64,000 bases of DNA, taken from the NCBI RefSeq assembly GCF_030160295.1, contig NZ_BSOB01000010.1:404901-468900 (forward strand), given 5' to 3'. Below the pieces are notes generated by a model. It had not been told where the DNA came from. It saw only the letters and a program-made list of their open reading frames with translations, and ran no database searches. Positions 1-9,241 of the stretch are shown here, piece by piece. Source of the stretch: Dyella acidisoli (lineage in GTDB: Bacteria; Pseudomonadota; Gammaproteobacteria; Xanthomonadales; Rhodanobacteraceae). The stretch's first letter is position 1. Every line of letters begins with the position of its first letter. The translations under genes and the position numbers were made by a program.

Positions 1-2
1 GC

Positions 3-152
3 GAGCGCGGTTTCGGCTATGACCCGCTATTCCTGCCGCACGGTCAATCGCTGAGTGCAGCCGAACTGGACCACGACGTGAAAAATAGCCTCAGCCACCG
101 CGGCCAGGCCATGGTCAAATTGCACGCACGCATCGCCGAATTGCACGCCTAA
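3..152 (+). CDS. rdgB: RdgB/HAM1 non-canonical purine NTP pyrophosphatase, 3' end only
   Basis: Only the last 49 codons lie in the window; the gene is cut by the left edge and ends with TAA at 150-152. The visible residues contain GFGYDPLF and SHRGQA, the conserved C-terminal motifs of the Ham1/RdgB family. This family hydrolyses dITP, dXTP and ITP to keep deaminated purines out of DNA. hemW starts one base after the stop, and rdgB-hemW is a common gammaproteobacterial gene order, so the two are probably cotranscribed. The identification rests on a short tail, but both motifs are intact. Confidence 0.85.
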   Translation, partial: ERGFGYDPLFLPHGQSLSAAELDHDVKNSLSHRGQAMVKLHARIAELHA

Positions 153-153
153 G

Positions 154-1317
154 ATGTCGCTGATCGCACCACCGCTTGCCTTGTACGTCCACATGCCGTG
201 GTGCGTAAAAAAGTGCCCGTATTGCGATTTCAATTCGCATGGCCTTCGGGGTGAACCGCCATACGCGGCGTATGTGGATGCCTTGCTGACCGACCTGGAC
301 GCCGACCTGGCCGACTTCGGCAACGCGCTGCAGAGCCGGCCGATCATCAGCGTGTTCTTCGGCGGCGGCACGCCGAGCCTTTTCTCGCCGGATCTGATCG
401 CGCGTTTTCTCGACGGCGCCCGTGCACGCCTGCCATTCGTCGATGCGTGCGAAATCACGCTGGAAACCAATCCCGGCACCGTCGAGCATGGTCGTTTCGA
501 TGGCTATCTCGCCGCGGGCGTCAATCGCATTTCCTTCGGTATCCAGAGCTTCGACAACAACAAGCTCAAACGCCTCGGACGCATCCACTCTTCAGCCGAG
601 GCGGAAGCTGCGGTGAAATCCGCACAGGATGCGGGCATGGCAAACATCAACCTGGATCTGATGTACGCGCTGCCGGAGCAGACACTGTCCGGCGCCCTGC
701 ACGACGTGGAGCGTGCTGTCGCGCTGCAGCCTGCGCACATTTCGCACTACCAGCTCACGCTGGAACCCAACACTGTATTTGCCGCGCACCCGCCGCCGCT
801 GCCGGATGACGACACGGCGTGGGCCATCCAGGAAGCCTGCGAAGCACGACTGGCCGAAAGCGGCTATGCGCAATACGAAATTTCCGCCTACGCCAAACTC
901 GACCGACGTTGCGAACATAACCTCAACTACTGGCGCTTCGGCGATTACCTGGGGATTGGCGCCGGCGCACACGGCAAGCTCACCGATACCGGCACCGGCG
1001 AAGTGCTGCGCCGCTGGAAAATCCGCCATCCCAACGCCTATCTCGAAGCCGCCAGTACACCCGCCCGCGTCGGTGGCCACGCGTCAGTGCCGGCAGATGA
1101 ACTGCCGTTCGAGTACATGCTCAATGCCCTGCGCTTGATTGATGGCGTCCCGCTGGATGACTTTGCCGCCCGTACCGGGCTGCCTGCCGAGCACATCGCC
1201 GACCGCCTCGCCGCGGGCCGCCAGAAAGGCTGGCTGGAAAACGACCCTCGTTATCTGCGTACCACGCCGCTGGGCCAGCGCTTTCTCAATGATGTCATCG
1301 GAAGTTTCCTGGCGTAG
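154..1317 (+). CDS. hemW: Radical SAM heme chaperone HemW
   Basis: A 387-residue radical SAM protein. Cys17, Cys21 and Cys24 in PWCVKKCPYCDF form the CxxxCxxC site for the 4Fe-4S cluster, and FGGGTPSLF follows as the SAM-contacting glycine motif. The segment SHYQLTLEPNT and the C-terminal HNLNYW stretch are typical of HemW rather than of the coproporphyrinogen dehydrogenase HemN. HemW binds heme and is thought to deliver it to respiratory proteins; older annotations call it an oxygen-independent coproporphyrinogen III oxidase. The ATG follows the rdgB stop by one base, so it probably depends on translation of that gene. Confidence 0.93.
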   Translation: MSLIAPPLALYVHMPWCVKKCPYCDFNSHGLRGEPPYAAYVDALLTDLDADLADFGNALQSRPIISVFFGGGTPSLFSPDLIARFLDGARARLPFVDACEITLETNPGTVEHGRFDGYLAAGVNRISFGIQSFDNNKLKRLGRIHSSAEAEAAVKSAQDAGMANINLDLMYALPEQTLSGALHDVERAVALQPAHISHYQLTLEPNTVFAAHPPPLPDDDTAWAIQEACEARLAESGYAQYEISAYAKLDRRCEHNLNYWRFGDYLGIGAGAHGKLTDTGTGEVLRRWKIRHPNAYLEAASTPARVGGHASVPADELPFEYMLNALRLIDGVPLDDFAARTGLPAEHIADRLAAGRQKGWLENDPRYLRTTPLGQRFLNDVIGSFLA

Positions 1318-1415
1318 TCAGCACCCAAAAATGTGACCTAATTCACAAAACCTATGACGAAGCCCTGGAACAGGCATACACTTGCCTTACGGGGAACTCA
1401 CGGGGAATTCGGGTC

Positions 1416-3767
1416 ATGGATGTCGAGCCAGGGGTGTATCCATCGTCTGCGCCTGCAGGTCGCTCTACCGACCTCAGCAGGATGCCCTTGCGCGTACGCA
1501 AACTGATCGAAACAGCCTGCATTCTGTGCGACCACTGGGCCGAACCCACACTGCGCCTGTGCCTGGACCGCTTCGATAAGCGCCTCTACGACTACGCCGA
1601 ACAATCCCGCAATCATCTCGAAGAGCAGCGCTGTTTCGATAGCCGCCATCTGGTGCAACGCGGACGTACCGCGTTCGTGCAATCGTTCAGCGCCAAATTG
1701 CGTGCGAGCTTCGAGCGCATGGGCGAGGAAGAAGATGAGCGAGCTCCGCAAACGCTGAGTCAGCATTCGCTGACCCTGCTCGACCGCACCGAACACGAAC
1801 TCACCGCCGCTCTCGACAAGCTCGCGGCGCGTGGCGAGGCACAGAACGGCCCGATTCTGTCCGAGCTTTCCTATCGCCTGGCCGTGCTCGTCGCAGCTCC
1901 GCCACTGGAAGGCAAGCAACTGCCAGCCGGCCCGCAAAATATGGCGCGTATTCTGCGCGCCGCCAGCGAACCACTGGATCTGCCGATCGAACATCGCCTG
2001 TTGCTGTTCCAGGAATTCGAAAGCAGCGTTGGCCGCACACTGGTGTCGCTCTACGAAGGCATCAACGCCAAGCTGCTGGCGGATGGCATTCTCCCAAGGC
2101 TGCGCGCATTCACTGTACCGCGTCCAGCGAACGGTCCCGCGTACGCCGGTTCGCCGAATGCCACTGCAGCGCCGTCGTCGACAACGGCGCCCCATCGTTC
2201 CGCACACGGCAACGAACCGATTGCCGTGCTCGAAACGCTGCGCGATTTACTCGCACGTCAACGCGTGCATCCATCCAGCGTAGCCGCGCCCACAAGCGCG
2301 CGCACAGCCACACCTGACGAACTGCAGGTAGCCATGTCGGCGTTGCAACAGCACATGGTGCAGGTCACCGATCGCACCAGTCGCGAGCTGCGCAGTGCGC
2401 AACGCCTCCAGGAGGAGTTGATATATCAATTGAATCTCGGCCTTCCGCACGATGCGCCACGCATGCAGTTGACGCCCGAGCAAGGCGATACGGTGGAATT
2501 GGTGGCCATGCTGTTTGAGCAGCTTGCCCAGCAGCTGCATCACGGCCCTGATGCGAACGCACTGCTTGGCAACTTGCAGTTGCCGCTGTTGCGTCTGGCC
2601 GTCTCCGATCGTGATTTCTTTGACCAGCGCGAACACCCTGCACGCCAGTTGCTGAGCAAGCTGACCGAAGCCCTTGATACTTGGCTGCATAGCGCAAACG
2701 GCGAAACTGATCACCAACTGCTCGCCAAGCTCGGCCAACTCGTGGAACGTGCGCAGCTGGAGCCACCCTCTGCAGGGCTCTACACCACCCTGCTGGCGGA
2801 TATCGACCACCATCTGATGCAGCTGGTACGCAAAGCGCAAGCAGCTGAGCGTCGCCACGTGGAAGCCATGCAAGGCCGCGAGCGACTGGAGCAGGCACGT
2901 CGACGCGCCGATGAACTGATGGCCGAACGCTTCGCGATCGTATCGCCACGCGGCCTGTTGCGCACCTTGCTGGAGCGCGCGTGGACAGACGTACTGGCAC
3001 TGACTCTGCTGCGTCACGACGAACACAGCGAAGCCTTCCTGCATCAGTTGCGCATCACAGATCAATTGCTCGGCCAGTTTCCGGTGAATGATCCCTTGGC
3101 ATTGCAGCAGGAAGTGGAAACAGGCCTGCAACAAATTGGCATGCATGCGGACGAGGCTGAGCAAGTCGCACAACGCTTGATCAGCGTGGACGCACCGCCG
3201 CCTGTCGTCTCCACGCCCGCTGCACCCGATATTCCCAAACCTGTCGCTACCGAAGCAGCAAACCCCGAACCCGCTCCGCAACCAGAGCCGACACCAGCAG
3301 TGGCGGCAAAAACACATTCGACACGCCTATCCGATCCACCCAGCACGACCGATCTCGCAATCCGCCTCAAGCAGCGCCAGCGTCTGGGTGAACATCGCGC
3401 CGAGGAAACTCCGCAAGCGACGCAAGCCGCCGTGGTGCCACCACTCGGCTTGCGTGAGGCGCGTATCCATAATCATTTGCGACAACTGCCATTCGGCACC
3501 TGGTTCGAGTTCACCGATCCGGCCACTGGCAAAACCACACAGCAAAAGCTGGCCTGGTTCTCGCCGATCTCAGGCAACAGCTTGTTCGTGAATCGCCGTG
3601 GTCAACGCAACGACGTCATGAACTTGCAGGAACTGGCACATGCGATAGCAGATGGTCGCGTGCGCGAGATACCCGCGCAGGATGAAAACCTCCTCGACCG
3701 CGCCTGGCACGCACTCACCAACAACCTGCGGCGTCCTGCGCCACTGCTGCCAGAGGCCCGCCCATGA
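1416..3767 (+). CDS. DUF1631 family protein
   Basis: A 783-residue cytoplasmic protein with no signal peptide or membrane segment. It matches my recollection of the DUF1631 family, whose biochemical function I do not know. The first two thirds are helical and rich in Leu, Gln, Arg and His. Around residues 590-630 there is a Pro/Ala/Glu-rich linker. The C-terminal part (about 680-760) reads like a small beta domain, with GTWFEFTDPATGK and GNSLFVNRRG. Its last four bases overlap the start of the PilZ gene at 3764, so the two products are translationally coupled. An internal Met about 22 codons in is an alternative start. Confidence 0.75.
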   Translation: MDVEPGVYPSSAPAGRSTDLSRMPLRVRKLIETACILCDHWAEPTLRLCLDRFDKRLYDYAEQSRNHLEEQRCFDSRHLVQRGRTAFVQSFSAKLRASFERMGEEEDERAPQTLSQHSLTLLDRTEHELTAALDKLAARGEAQNGPILSELSYRLAVLVAAPPLEGKQLPAGPQNMARILRAASEPLDLPIEHRLLLFQEFESSVGRTLVSLYEGINAKLLADGILPRLRAFTVPRPANGPAYAGSPNATAAPSSTTAPHRSAHGNEPIAVLETLRDLLARQRVHPSSVAAPTSARTATPDELQVAMSALQQHMVQVTDRTSRELRSAQRLQEELIYQLNLGLPHDAPRMQLTPEQGDTVELVAMLFEQLAQQLHHGPDANALLGNLQLPLLRLAVSDRDFFDQREHPARQLLSKLTEALDTWLHSANGETDHQLLAKLGQLVERAQLEPPSAGLYTTLLADIDHHLMQLVRKAQAAERRHVEAMQGRERLEQARRRADELMAERFAIVSPRGLLRTLLERAWTDVLALTLLRHDEHSEAFLHQLRITDQLLGQFPVNDPLALQQEVETGLQQIGMHADEAEQVAQRLISVDAPPPVVSTPAAPDIPKPVATEAANPEPAPQPEPTPAVAAKTHSTRLSDPPSTTDLAIRLKQRQRLGEHRAEETPQATQAAVVPPLGLREARIHNHLRQLPFGTWFEFTDPATGKTTQQKLAWFSPISGNSLFVNRRGQRNDVMNLQELAHAIADGRVREIPAQDENLLDRAWHALTNNLRRPAPLLPEARP

Positions 3768-4096
3768 ACGAACAACGCCGCGCCCCCCGCAAACGCCCTA
3801 ACTACGTCGTCACCGTTACTGATGCGCTCACCGGCCAGTCGCTCGGCCACGTGGGCAATCTCTCCAGCAACGGCATGCTGCTGATCAGCCAGCACTCGCC
3901 TCGCAGCGAAGCGGTTTATCAAGTCTGTCTACCGCTACCTACGCGAGACGGCAACATGCCGACCATCGAGGTCGGTATCCAGGAGCAATGGCACGAACCG
4001 GCGGCCACACCCGGGCAAATCTGGTCCGGATTTCGCATCATCGCCATTGGCAGCAACGATGCTGCGCAATTGGAGCGTTGGCTGCACCAGCCTTGA
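3764..4096 (+). CDS. PilZ domain protein, predicted c-di-GMP receptor
   Basis: A 110-residue single-domain protein. The N-terminal RRAPR is the RxxxR motif and NLSSNG is the [D/N]xSxxG motif; together they form the c-di-GMP binding site of PilZ domains, and both look intact. The C-terminal part, with GIQEQWHEP and WSGFRIIAIG, fits the rest of the PilZ barrel. It overlaps the DUF1631 gene by ATGA, suggesting that the two proteins act together. c-di-GMP binding is inferred from the motifs. Intergenic sequence with an inverted repeat follows. Confidence 0.85.
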   Translation: MNEQRRAPRKRPNYVVTVTDALTGQSLGHVGNLSSNGMLLISQHSPRSEAVYQVCLPLPTRDGNMPTIEVGIQEQWHEPAATPGQIWSGFRIIAIGSNDAAQLERWLHQP

Positions 4097-4180
4097 TGTT
4101 GTTAGCGCACGCACGAAATACGTAAACATTCCTGCGCCAACTTAGGCACATAACTTTTCACGAAACTGGATCTTTCCTAG

Positions 4181-4299
4181 CCGTCATTCCGGCGAAGGCC
4201 GGAATCCAGTTTAAATGCGTTGTGCGAAGCACTCAAAACCGGTTTTGTGTCCTTCGGACGCGATTTTTAACTGGATTCCGGCCTTCGCCGGAATGACGG
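4181..4299. repeat. Dispersed inverted repeat, 31-bp arms
   Basis: The left arm (4181-4211) begins ccgtcattccggcgaaggcc. It is repeated exactly as its reverse complement at 4269-4299, with a 57-base spacer. Each arm is itself partly palindromic (ccggc/gccgg). Degenerate single copies occur at 13599-13626 and near 63204. It lies between the PilZ gene and pepQ and could act at the RNA level as a terminator or stabiliser, but no T-run follows. Confidence 0.85.
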
Positions 4300-4439
4300 T
4301 TAGGCATGATCAAGCATCTCTAAGGTTATGCTGAATTTCTCGCACGCATCGATGAATTTCCTCTACACCCGTAACGCACTCTGATACAGACGTACACCCG
4401 CGCTACACTGCCCGAATCAACACCTCCGCGGAACGTCGC

Positions 4440-5759
4440 ATGAGCCAAGATCTCGCCCCCCTGTTCGCCCAACACATCGCCACGCTGCGCCAGCGCGCGG
4501 ACCAGGCGCTGGCACTGGGCGGTTTCGATCATCTGCTGATCGCTGCAAGCACACCACTGCGCAAGTTCCTCGACGACCAGGACTACTCCTTCGTCGCCAA
4601 TCCACATTTCCGTCATTGGTTACCGCTCACCGACACACCGGGTAGCTGGGTGGTGTATACCCCCGGCAACAAGCCAAAGCTGATCTTCGTGCAGCCGCGC
4701 GATTACTGGCATGTGGTGCCGGCTGCGCCGAGTGGCTATTGGGTGGATCAGTTTGACATCACAACGGTGCGCACGCATGCCGAAGCCGTGGCGTTGCTGC
4801 CGAAAGGCCAACGCGCCGTGATTGCGCCGGAATGCCCAAGCATCGACGGTGTGGAAGCCAATAATCCCGAAGTGGTGGTCAACTACCTCCATTGGCATCG
4901 CAGCTACAAAACACCCTACGAGTTGGAGCTGATGCGCGAAGCCAGCCGCATTGGCACGCGCGCACATCGCGCCGCCGAAAGCGCCTTCCGCGCAGGCGAG
5001 AGCGAATTCGGTATCCAGCTCGCTTACCTCGCCGCCGCCAGCCAGACCGAAGCAGAGCTGCCCTACTCGAACATCGTGTGCCTCAACGAACACGGTGCAG
5101 TGCTGCACTACACGCACTTCGATCGCACGCCGCCGAAGCAAAGCCGTTCGTTCCTGATCGACGCGGGCGCCAGCAAATCGGGTTATGCCAGCGATATCAC
5201 GCGTACGTATGCAGCAGCGGGTCATCTGGAATTCCAGGCGTTGATCGACAGCATGGAACGCGCGCAACAAGGTTTTGCTGCGAAGGTAAAGGCCGGACAG
5301 AGCTATGCGGACCTGCACATCCATGCGCACCATGTGCTGGCCGAAGTGCTGCGCGAACATGGCCTGATCCGCCTGAACGCCGAAAGCGCAGTGCAATCTG
5401 GCGTGACATCCGCATTCTTCCCGCATGGTCTTGGCCACCCCATCGGCTTGCAGGTGCACGACGTCGCCGGCTTCCAGGTCAATGAGGCCGGCGGCTTCAT
5501 TCCGCGTCCGCAAGGTCATCCGTATCTGCGCATGACGCGCGTGTTGGAACCGGGCATGGTCGTCACCATCGAACCGGGCCTGTATTTCATCGACATGTTG
5601 CTGGAAGAACTGCGCGCCAAGCCGGTTGCCAACGACATCGACTGGAACAAGGTGGACGCATTCCGTCCTTACGGCGGCATCCGCATCGAGGACGATGTGG
5701 TGTGCACGAACGACGAACCGGAAAACCTCACACGCAATGCGTTTGCAGTGCTGAGCTGA
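4440..5759 (+). CDS. pepQ: Xaa-Pro dipeptidase (M24B metallopeptidase)
   Basis: A 439-residue protein, close to the roughly 440 residues usual for PepQ. It carries the five pita-bread metal ligands in order: Asp in LIDAGAS, Asp in YASDITRTYAA, His in HGLGHPIGLQVHD, Glu in TIEPGLYFI and Glu in GIRIEDDV. It is expected to cleave Xaa-Pro dipeptides in the cytoplasm with two Mn ions; PepQ enzymes can also hydrolyse organophosphate triesters. It stands alone between two dispersed inverted repeats. The ATG at 4440 has only a weak purine-rich sequence upstream. Confidence 0.92.
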   Translation: MSQDLAPLFAQHIATLRQRADQALALGGFDHLLIAASTPLRKFLDDQDYSFVANPHFRHWLPLTDTPGSWVVYTPGNKPKLIFVQPRDYWHVVPAAPSGYWVDQFDITTVRTHAEAVALLPKGQRAVIAPECPSIDGVEANNPEVVVNYLHWHRSYKTPYELELMREASRIGTRAHRAAESAFRAGESEFGIQLAYLAAASQTEAELPYSNIVCLNEHGAVLHYTHFDRTPPKQSRSFLIDAGASKSGYASDITRTYAAAGHLEFQALIDSMERAQQGFAAKVKAGQSYADLHIHAHHVLAEVLREHGLIRLNAESAVQSGVTSAFFPHGLGHPIGLQVHDVAGFQVNEAGGFIPRPQGHPYLRMTRVLEPGMVVTIEPGLYFIDMLLEELRAKPVANDIDWNKVDAFRPYGGIRIEDDVVCTNDEPENLTRNAFAVLS

Positions 5760-5780
5760 AAGCCATACAACGCGTAGTGC

Positions 5781-5857
5781 GTAGGTTGGGTTAGCTCAGC
5801 GTAACTCAACAATACCGTCCCAAAGATGTTGGGTTACGCTGCGCTAACCCAACCTAC
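5781..5857. repeat. Inverted repeat with 31-bp arms after pepQ
   Basis: The left arm 5781-5811 starts gtaggttgggttagctcagc. The right arm 5827-5857 is its reverse complement with two differences. It could fold into a long hairpin in the pepQ transcript. The arm resembles the GTAGGTTGGGTTAG-type repeats scattered through many proteobacterial genomes (from general knowledge). A second, unrelated perfect hairpin follows at 5870-5892 (9-bp stem ggcccgctc) and a third at 5900-5921 (8-bp stem ggtgattc). Confidence 0.8.
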
Positions 5858-5928
5858 GGGCTTCACTACGGCCCGCTCGCAAGGAGCGGGCCAACATGCG
5901 GTGATTCGGCAAAGAATCACCAGACCAG

Positions 5929-5942
5929 TTGATCCTGGTCAA
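5929..5942 (+). promoter_or_regulatory. FNR/Anr-like box upstream of the cyd operon
   Basis: TTGAT-CCTG-GTCAA matches the FNR-family consensus TTGAT-N4-ATCAA at 9 of 10 positions. It lies about 170 bp before cydP, the first gene of a cytochrome bd operon, a classical FNR/Anr target. It overlaps another dyad (GACCAG...CTGGTC, 5923-5940), so another regulator could use the site. No promoter could be assigned with confidence. Confidence 0.4.
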
Positions 5943-6112
5943 TATCCCGCCTCTAGGCGACGCTGAAAATCCCCTACGAGATGAGTCTTTCATAGGGGCG
6001 AGCCACCACGACCAACGCCGTGCCTCGTGCTGCGTCAGCATGGCGCACGACAGTGCGCCGCAAACCGCGTTATGCTGCTCCGCAATGTCATAGTTGGTAG
6101 GAAACCTCTGCT

Positions 6113-6331
6113 ATGCACATGTCTTCTGAGACTGTCCGTCCCTCTTCGCCGCGCAATCCGCTGCGCCGGCTGAGCGTTGAACTCATCCTCATCGTTCTCG
6201 CGAAAATCGCTCTCCTCTCGCTGATCGGCTGGTACCTATCGGCGCACTATCCGCGCGCCGATACACGCCCTGCAGCGGTCGAACGGCTGCTCGCCCCTCC
6301 TCCGACCTCCAAGCCGGAATCCAAGCCATGA
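6113..6331 (+). CDS. cydP: CydP, putative small subunit of cytochrome bd
   Basis: A 72-residue protein with a basic N-terminus (NPLRR), one membrane segment (about residues 26-44, ELILIVLAKIALLSLIGWYL) and a short Pro-rich tail. Size, layout and position directly ahead of cydA fit the CydP family, small proteins encoded beside cydAB in proteobacteria. Its end overlaps the cydA start (ATG at 6328), so the two are translationally coupled. A second in-frame ATG two codons in is an alternative start. Its role is inferred from position; it is probably an accessory or assembly subunit in the inner membrane. Confidence 0.72.
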   Translation: MHMSSETVRPSSPRNPLRRLSVELILIVLAKIALLSLIGWYLSAHYPRADTRPAAVERLLAPPPTSKPESKP

Positions 6332-7908
6332 TGATCGACCCAGAAGTCGTCACCCTCTCCCGTCTTCAATTTGCGCTTACCGCGCTGTATCACTTCCTGT
6401 TCGTACCACTCACGCTGGGGCTGGTGTGGATTCTGGCCATCATGGAAAGCGTATATGTGATGACCGGGCGTGAAGTGTGGAAGCGCATGGTGCAATTCTG
6501 GGGTGTGCTGTTCGGCATCAACTTCGCCATGGGCGTGGCCACCGGCGTCACCATGGAATTCCAGTTCGGCATGAACTGGGCTTACTACTCCCATTACGTC
6601 GGCGATGTCTTCGGCACGCCGCTGGCTATCGAAGGCCTGATGGCGTTCTTCCTCGAAGGTACGTTGGTGGGAGTGTTCTTCATGGGTTGGAAACGCCTTT
6701 CGCGCCACGCCCATTTGCTGGTGACCTGGTTTCTCGCATTGGGCACCAACCTCTCGGCATTGTGGATACTGATCGCCAATGCATGGATGCAAAATCCGGT
6801 GGGTGCAAAGTTCAATCCACAGACGATGCGCATGGAGGTGACGTCGTTTACCGATGTGCTGTTCAACCCCGTCGCGCAGGCGAAATTTGTGCACACAGTA
6901 AGCGCGGGTTACGTGATTGGTTCGATGTTCGTGCTGTCGATCAGCGCCTGGTATCTGCTGCGTGGACGCAATGTTGATTTCGCGCGTCGCTCCATGACGG
7001 TTGCGGCAAGCTTCGGTCTGGCCGCTGCGCTGTCAGTGGTAGTGCTGGGTGACGAATCCGGCTACGCCGTCTCCGAAAACCAGAAGATGAAAATGGCGGC
7101 GATCGAGGCCATGTGGGAAACCGAACCGCCGCCGGCTTCGTTCACCCTGTTCGGTATTCCCGACGTGCAGAACCGCACCACGCATTACGCCATGCATATT
7201 CCGTGGGTGATGGGCCTGATCGGCACGCGTTCGGTAGACAAGCCCATCCTCGGCATCAACAACTTGGTGGAAGACACCAAGGGCAAGATTGGCAATGGCA
7301 TCCAGGCTTACGATGCGATGCTGACCCTGCGCAAAGATCCCAATGATGCCCAGGCGAAATCGACCCTGGCGCAATACGACAGTGACATGGGCTACGCCTT
7401 GCTGCTCAAGCGCTACGTCGCCGATCCGCGCCAGGCAACGCCCAGCGACATCGACAAGGCTGCCGCGTCCACCATTCCCAACGTACCGGTGCTGTTCTGG
7501 TCGTTCCGCATCATGGTTGCCTGCGGCTTTTACTTCATTGCGCTGTTCGCGTACTCGTTCTGGTTGGCCAGCAAACGGCGGCTCGACAACAACCGCTGGT
7601 ATTTGAGACTTGCGCTATACAGCCTGCCGCTGCCGTGGGTCTCTACGGAGCTTGGCTGGATCGTGGCCGAATACGGCCGGCAGCCATGGGCGATCGAAGG
7701 CATTTTGCCTACCGCACTGGGCGTGTCGTCGGTATCCGCCGGACAGGTATGGACTTCACTGAGTGGTTTCGTGTTGTTCTACAGCTTGCTCGCGATCGTC
7801 GATGCGGTGCTGATGCTGAAGTACGCACGCAAAGGGCCGGATGAACTCGGCATCTGGCCGGTGCGGGAAATAACGCCACCGCTTGAAAGCACAGTCAGCG
7901 CGCACTGA
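6328..7908 (+). CDS. cydA: Cytochrome bd ubiquinol oxidase subunit I
   Basis: A 526-residue, multi-pass inner-membrane protein, about the length of the E. coli subunit, so it probably has the long form of the quinol-binding Q loop. [19 protein letters not shown] near the N-terminus carries His22, the counterpart of the heme b595 ligand. The signature GRQPWAIEG lies near residue 450. The enzyme oxidises ubiquinol and reduces oxygen to water with high affinity. The gene overlaps cydP and is followed after 10 bases by cydB. The FNR-like box at 5929 suggests induction at low oxygen. Confidence 0.96.
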   Translation: MMIDPEVVTLSRLQFALTALYHFLFVPLTLGLVWILAIMESVYVMTGREVWKRMVQFWGVLFGINFAMGVATGVTMEFQFGMNWAYYSHYVGDVFGTPLAIEGLMAFFLEGTLVGVFFMGWKRLSRHAHLLVTWFLALGTNLSALWILIANAWMQNPVGAKFNPQTMRMEVTSFTDVLFNPVAQAKFVHTVSAGYVIGSMFVLSISAWYLLRGRNVDFARRSMTVAASFGLAAALSVVVLGDESGYAVSENQKMKMAAIEAMWETEPPPASFTLFGIPDVQNRTTHYAMHIPWVMGLIGTRSVDKPILGINNLVEDTKGKIGNGIQAYDAMLTLRKDPNDAQAKSTLAQYDSDMGYALLLKRYVADPRQATPSDIDKAAASTIPNVPVLFWSFRIMVACGFYFIALFAYSFWLASKRRLDNNRWYLRLALYSLPLPWVSTELGWIVAEYGRQPWAIEGILPTALGVSSVSAGQVWTSLSGFVLFYSLLAIVDAVLMLKYARKGPDELGIWPVREITPPLESTVSAH

Positions 7909-7918
7909 GGAGAACGCC

Positions 7919-9049
7919 ATGTTCGACATCACGACTTTGCGAGTGATCTGGTGGGTGCTGCTCGGCGCCTTGCTGATCGGCTTTGCCATCATGGACGGAT
8001 TCGATTTCGGCATCGCCGCCCTGCTGCGCGTGTTGGGTCGCGACGAGCACGAACGTCACGTGCTGCTGGAAACCATCGAACCGACATGGGAGGGCAACCA
8101 GGTGTGGTTCATTCTGGGCGGCGGGGCCATCTTCGCCGCATGGCCGATTCTGTATGCCACTGCATTCTCGGGCCTGTATTTCGCGCTCGCGCTGGTGCTG
8201 CTCGCTTTCATTCTGCGACCAGTGGGATTCAACTTCCGCGGCAAGATGCCCGATGCGCGCTGGCGCGCCGTGTGGGATGGCGTGCTGATCTTCTCCGGCT
8301 TCGTGGTGATGCTGATCACCGGTGTCGCCTTCGGCAACCTGTTTCTCGGCCTGCCGTTCCGTTTCGATGATGATCTGTACATGACCTGGCAAGGCAGCTT
8401 CTTCGATCTGCTGCATCCCTTCGCCGTACTCGCCGGCCTGGTCAGCATCACCATGCTGCTTACGCATGGCGCATGCTGGGCAGCGTATCGTGCCGATCAC
8501 GCGATCGCGGAACGCGCTGCACGGATCGCTCGCTGGATGGCCTTGGCGTATGCCATTACGTTCATCGGTGCAGGTATCTGGTTGGGCTACGGCGTCCCGG
8601 GCTTTACCGTGCTCGGCCCGGTTGTGACCGATGGCGTATCCAATCCACTGCTCAAGCAGGTAGCGATAGGCAGTACCTGGTTTACCAGCTACATGCTGCA
8701 TCCCTGGTTCTGGGCGGCGCCGGCGGTCGGCATTCTTGGTGCAATCGGTGTGCAGTGGACCGTCGGCAAACTGAATCTGCTTGGCTTCTTGTGCAGCACC
8801 CTGATGATCGCCGGCACCATTCTCGCCGCCGGATTCTCGCTGTTTCCGTTCCTGCTGCCGTCGAAGCTCGATCCGCGCTCCAGCCTCACGATCTGGGATG
8901 CTTCATCCAGCCACGGCACACTGATGCTGATGCTTGGCGCAGTAGCGGTGCTTTTGCCCATCATCATCATTTACACCAGCTGGGTGTACCGCGTGATGCG
9001 CGGACGCGTGATGTTGAAAGACGTACAGCACTCGCATAACGGTTACTGA
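7919..9049 (+). CDS. cydB: Cytochrome bd ubiquinol oxidase subunit II
   Basis: A 376-residue integral membrane protein starting [36 protein letters not shown] is characteristic of CydB, as is the early [10 protein letters not shown] motif. I chose the ATG at 7919 rather than an upstream in-frame start because it follows a good ribosome site (gaggag) and matches family N-termini. It forms the heterodimer with CydA. A 10-base gap separates it from cydA and another from cydX, so all three are one transcript. No cydDC exporter genes are seen in this window. Confidence 0.95.
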   Translation: MFDITTLRVIWWVLLGALLIGFAIMDGFDFGIAALLRVLGRDEHERHVLLETIEPTWEGNQVWFILGGGAIFAAWPILYATAFSGLYFALALVLLAFILRPVGFNFRGKMPDARWRAVWDGVLIFSGFVVMLITGVAFGNLFLGLPFRFDDDLYMTWQGSFFDLLHPFAVLAGLVSITMLLTHGACWAAYRADHAIAERAARIARWMALAYAITFIGAGIWLGYGVPGFTVLGPVVTDGVSNPLLKQVAIGSTWFTSYMLHPWFWAAPAVGILGAIGVQWTVGKLNLLGFLCSTLMIAGTILAAGFSLFPFLLPSKLDPRSSLTIWDASSSHGTLMLMLGAVAVLLPIIIIYTSWVYRVMRGRVMLKDVQHSHNGY

Positions 9050-9059
9050 GGAGCGAACC

Positions 9060-9185
9060 ATGTGGTATTTCACTTGGGTACTTGGATTAGGCCTCGCCTG
9101 CGCTTTCGGCATTTTGAATGCGATGTGGTACGAGGTGCGCGCGACGGATGAGACACAGAAGCAAAAGGAATCCGAGCGGTCATAA
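9060..9185 (+). CDS. cydX: CydX, small subunit of cytochrome bd
   Basis: A 41-codon gene that automatic callers easily miss. The product begins MWYFTWVLGLGLACAFGILN and continues AMWYE, the conserved pattern of the CydX/CbdX family: a single membrane helix followed by a charged tail. CydX sits beside CydA and is needed for stable oxidase activity in E. coli. The start codon follows a gaggag ribosome site 10 bases after the cydB stop. This completes a cydP-cydA-cydB-cydX operon. Confidence 0.93.
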   Translation: MWYFTWVLGLGLACAFGILNAMWYEVRATDETQKQKESERS

Positions 9186-9205
9186 GCGTCAACTTGAGAT
9201 TTCTT

Positions 9206-9232
9206 CCCTCCTCTGCTGCAAGCAGAGGAGGG
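9206..9232. terminator. Hairpin between cydX and a convergent hydrolase gene
   Basis: CCCTCCTCTGCT and AGCAGAGGAGGG form a perfect 12-bp stem around a GCA loop, between the convergent cydX and the gene ending at 9242. There is no clear T-run on either strand, so it may be a weak or Rho-assisted terminator or an RNA-protecting hairpin. Confidence 0.55.
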
Positions 9233-9241
9233 ACAACAAAC

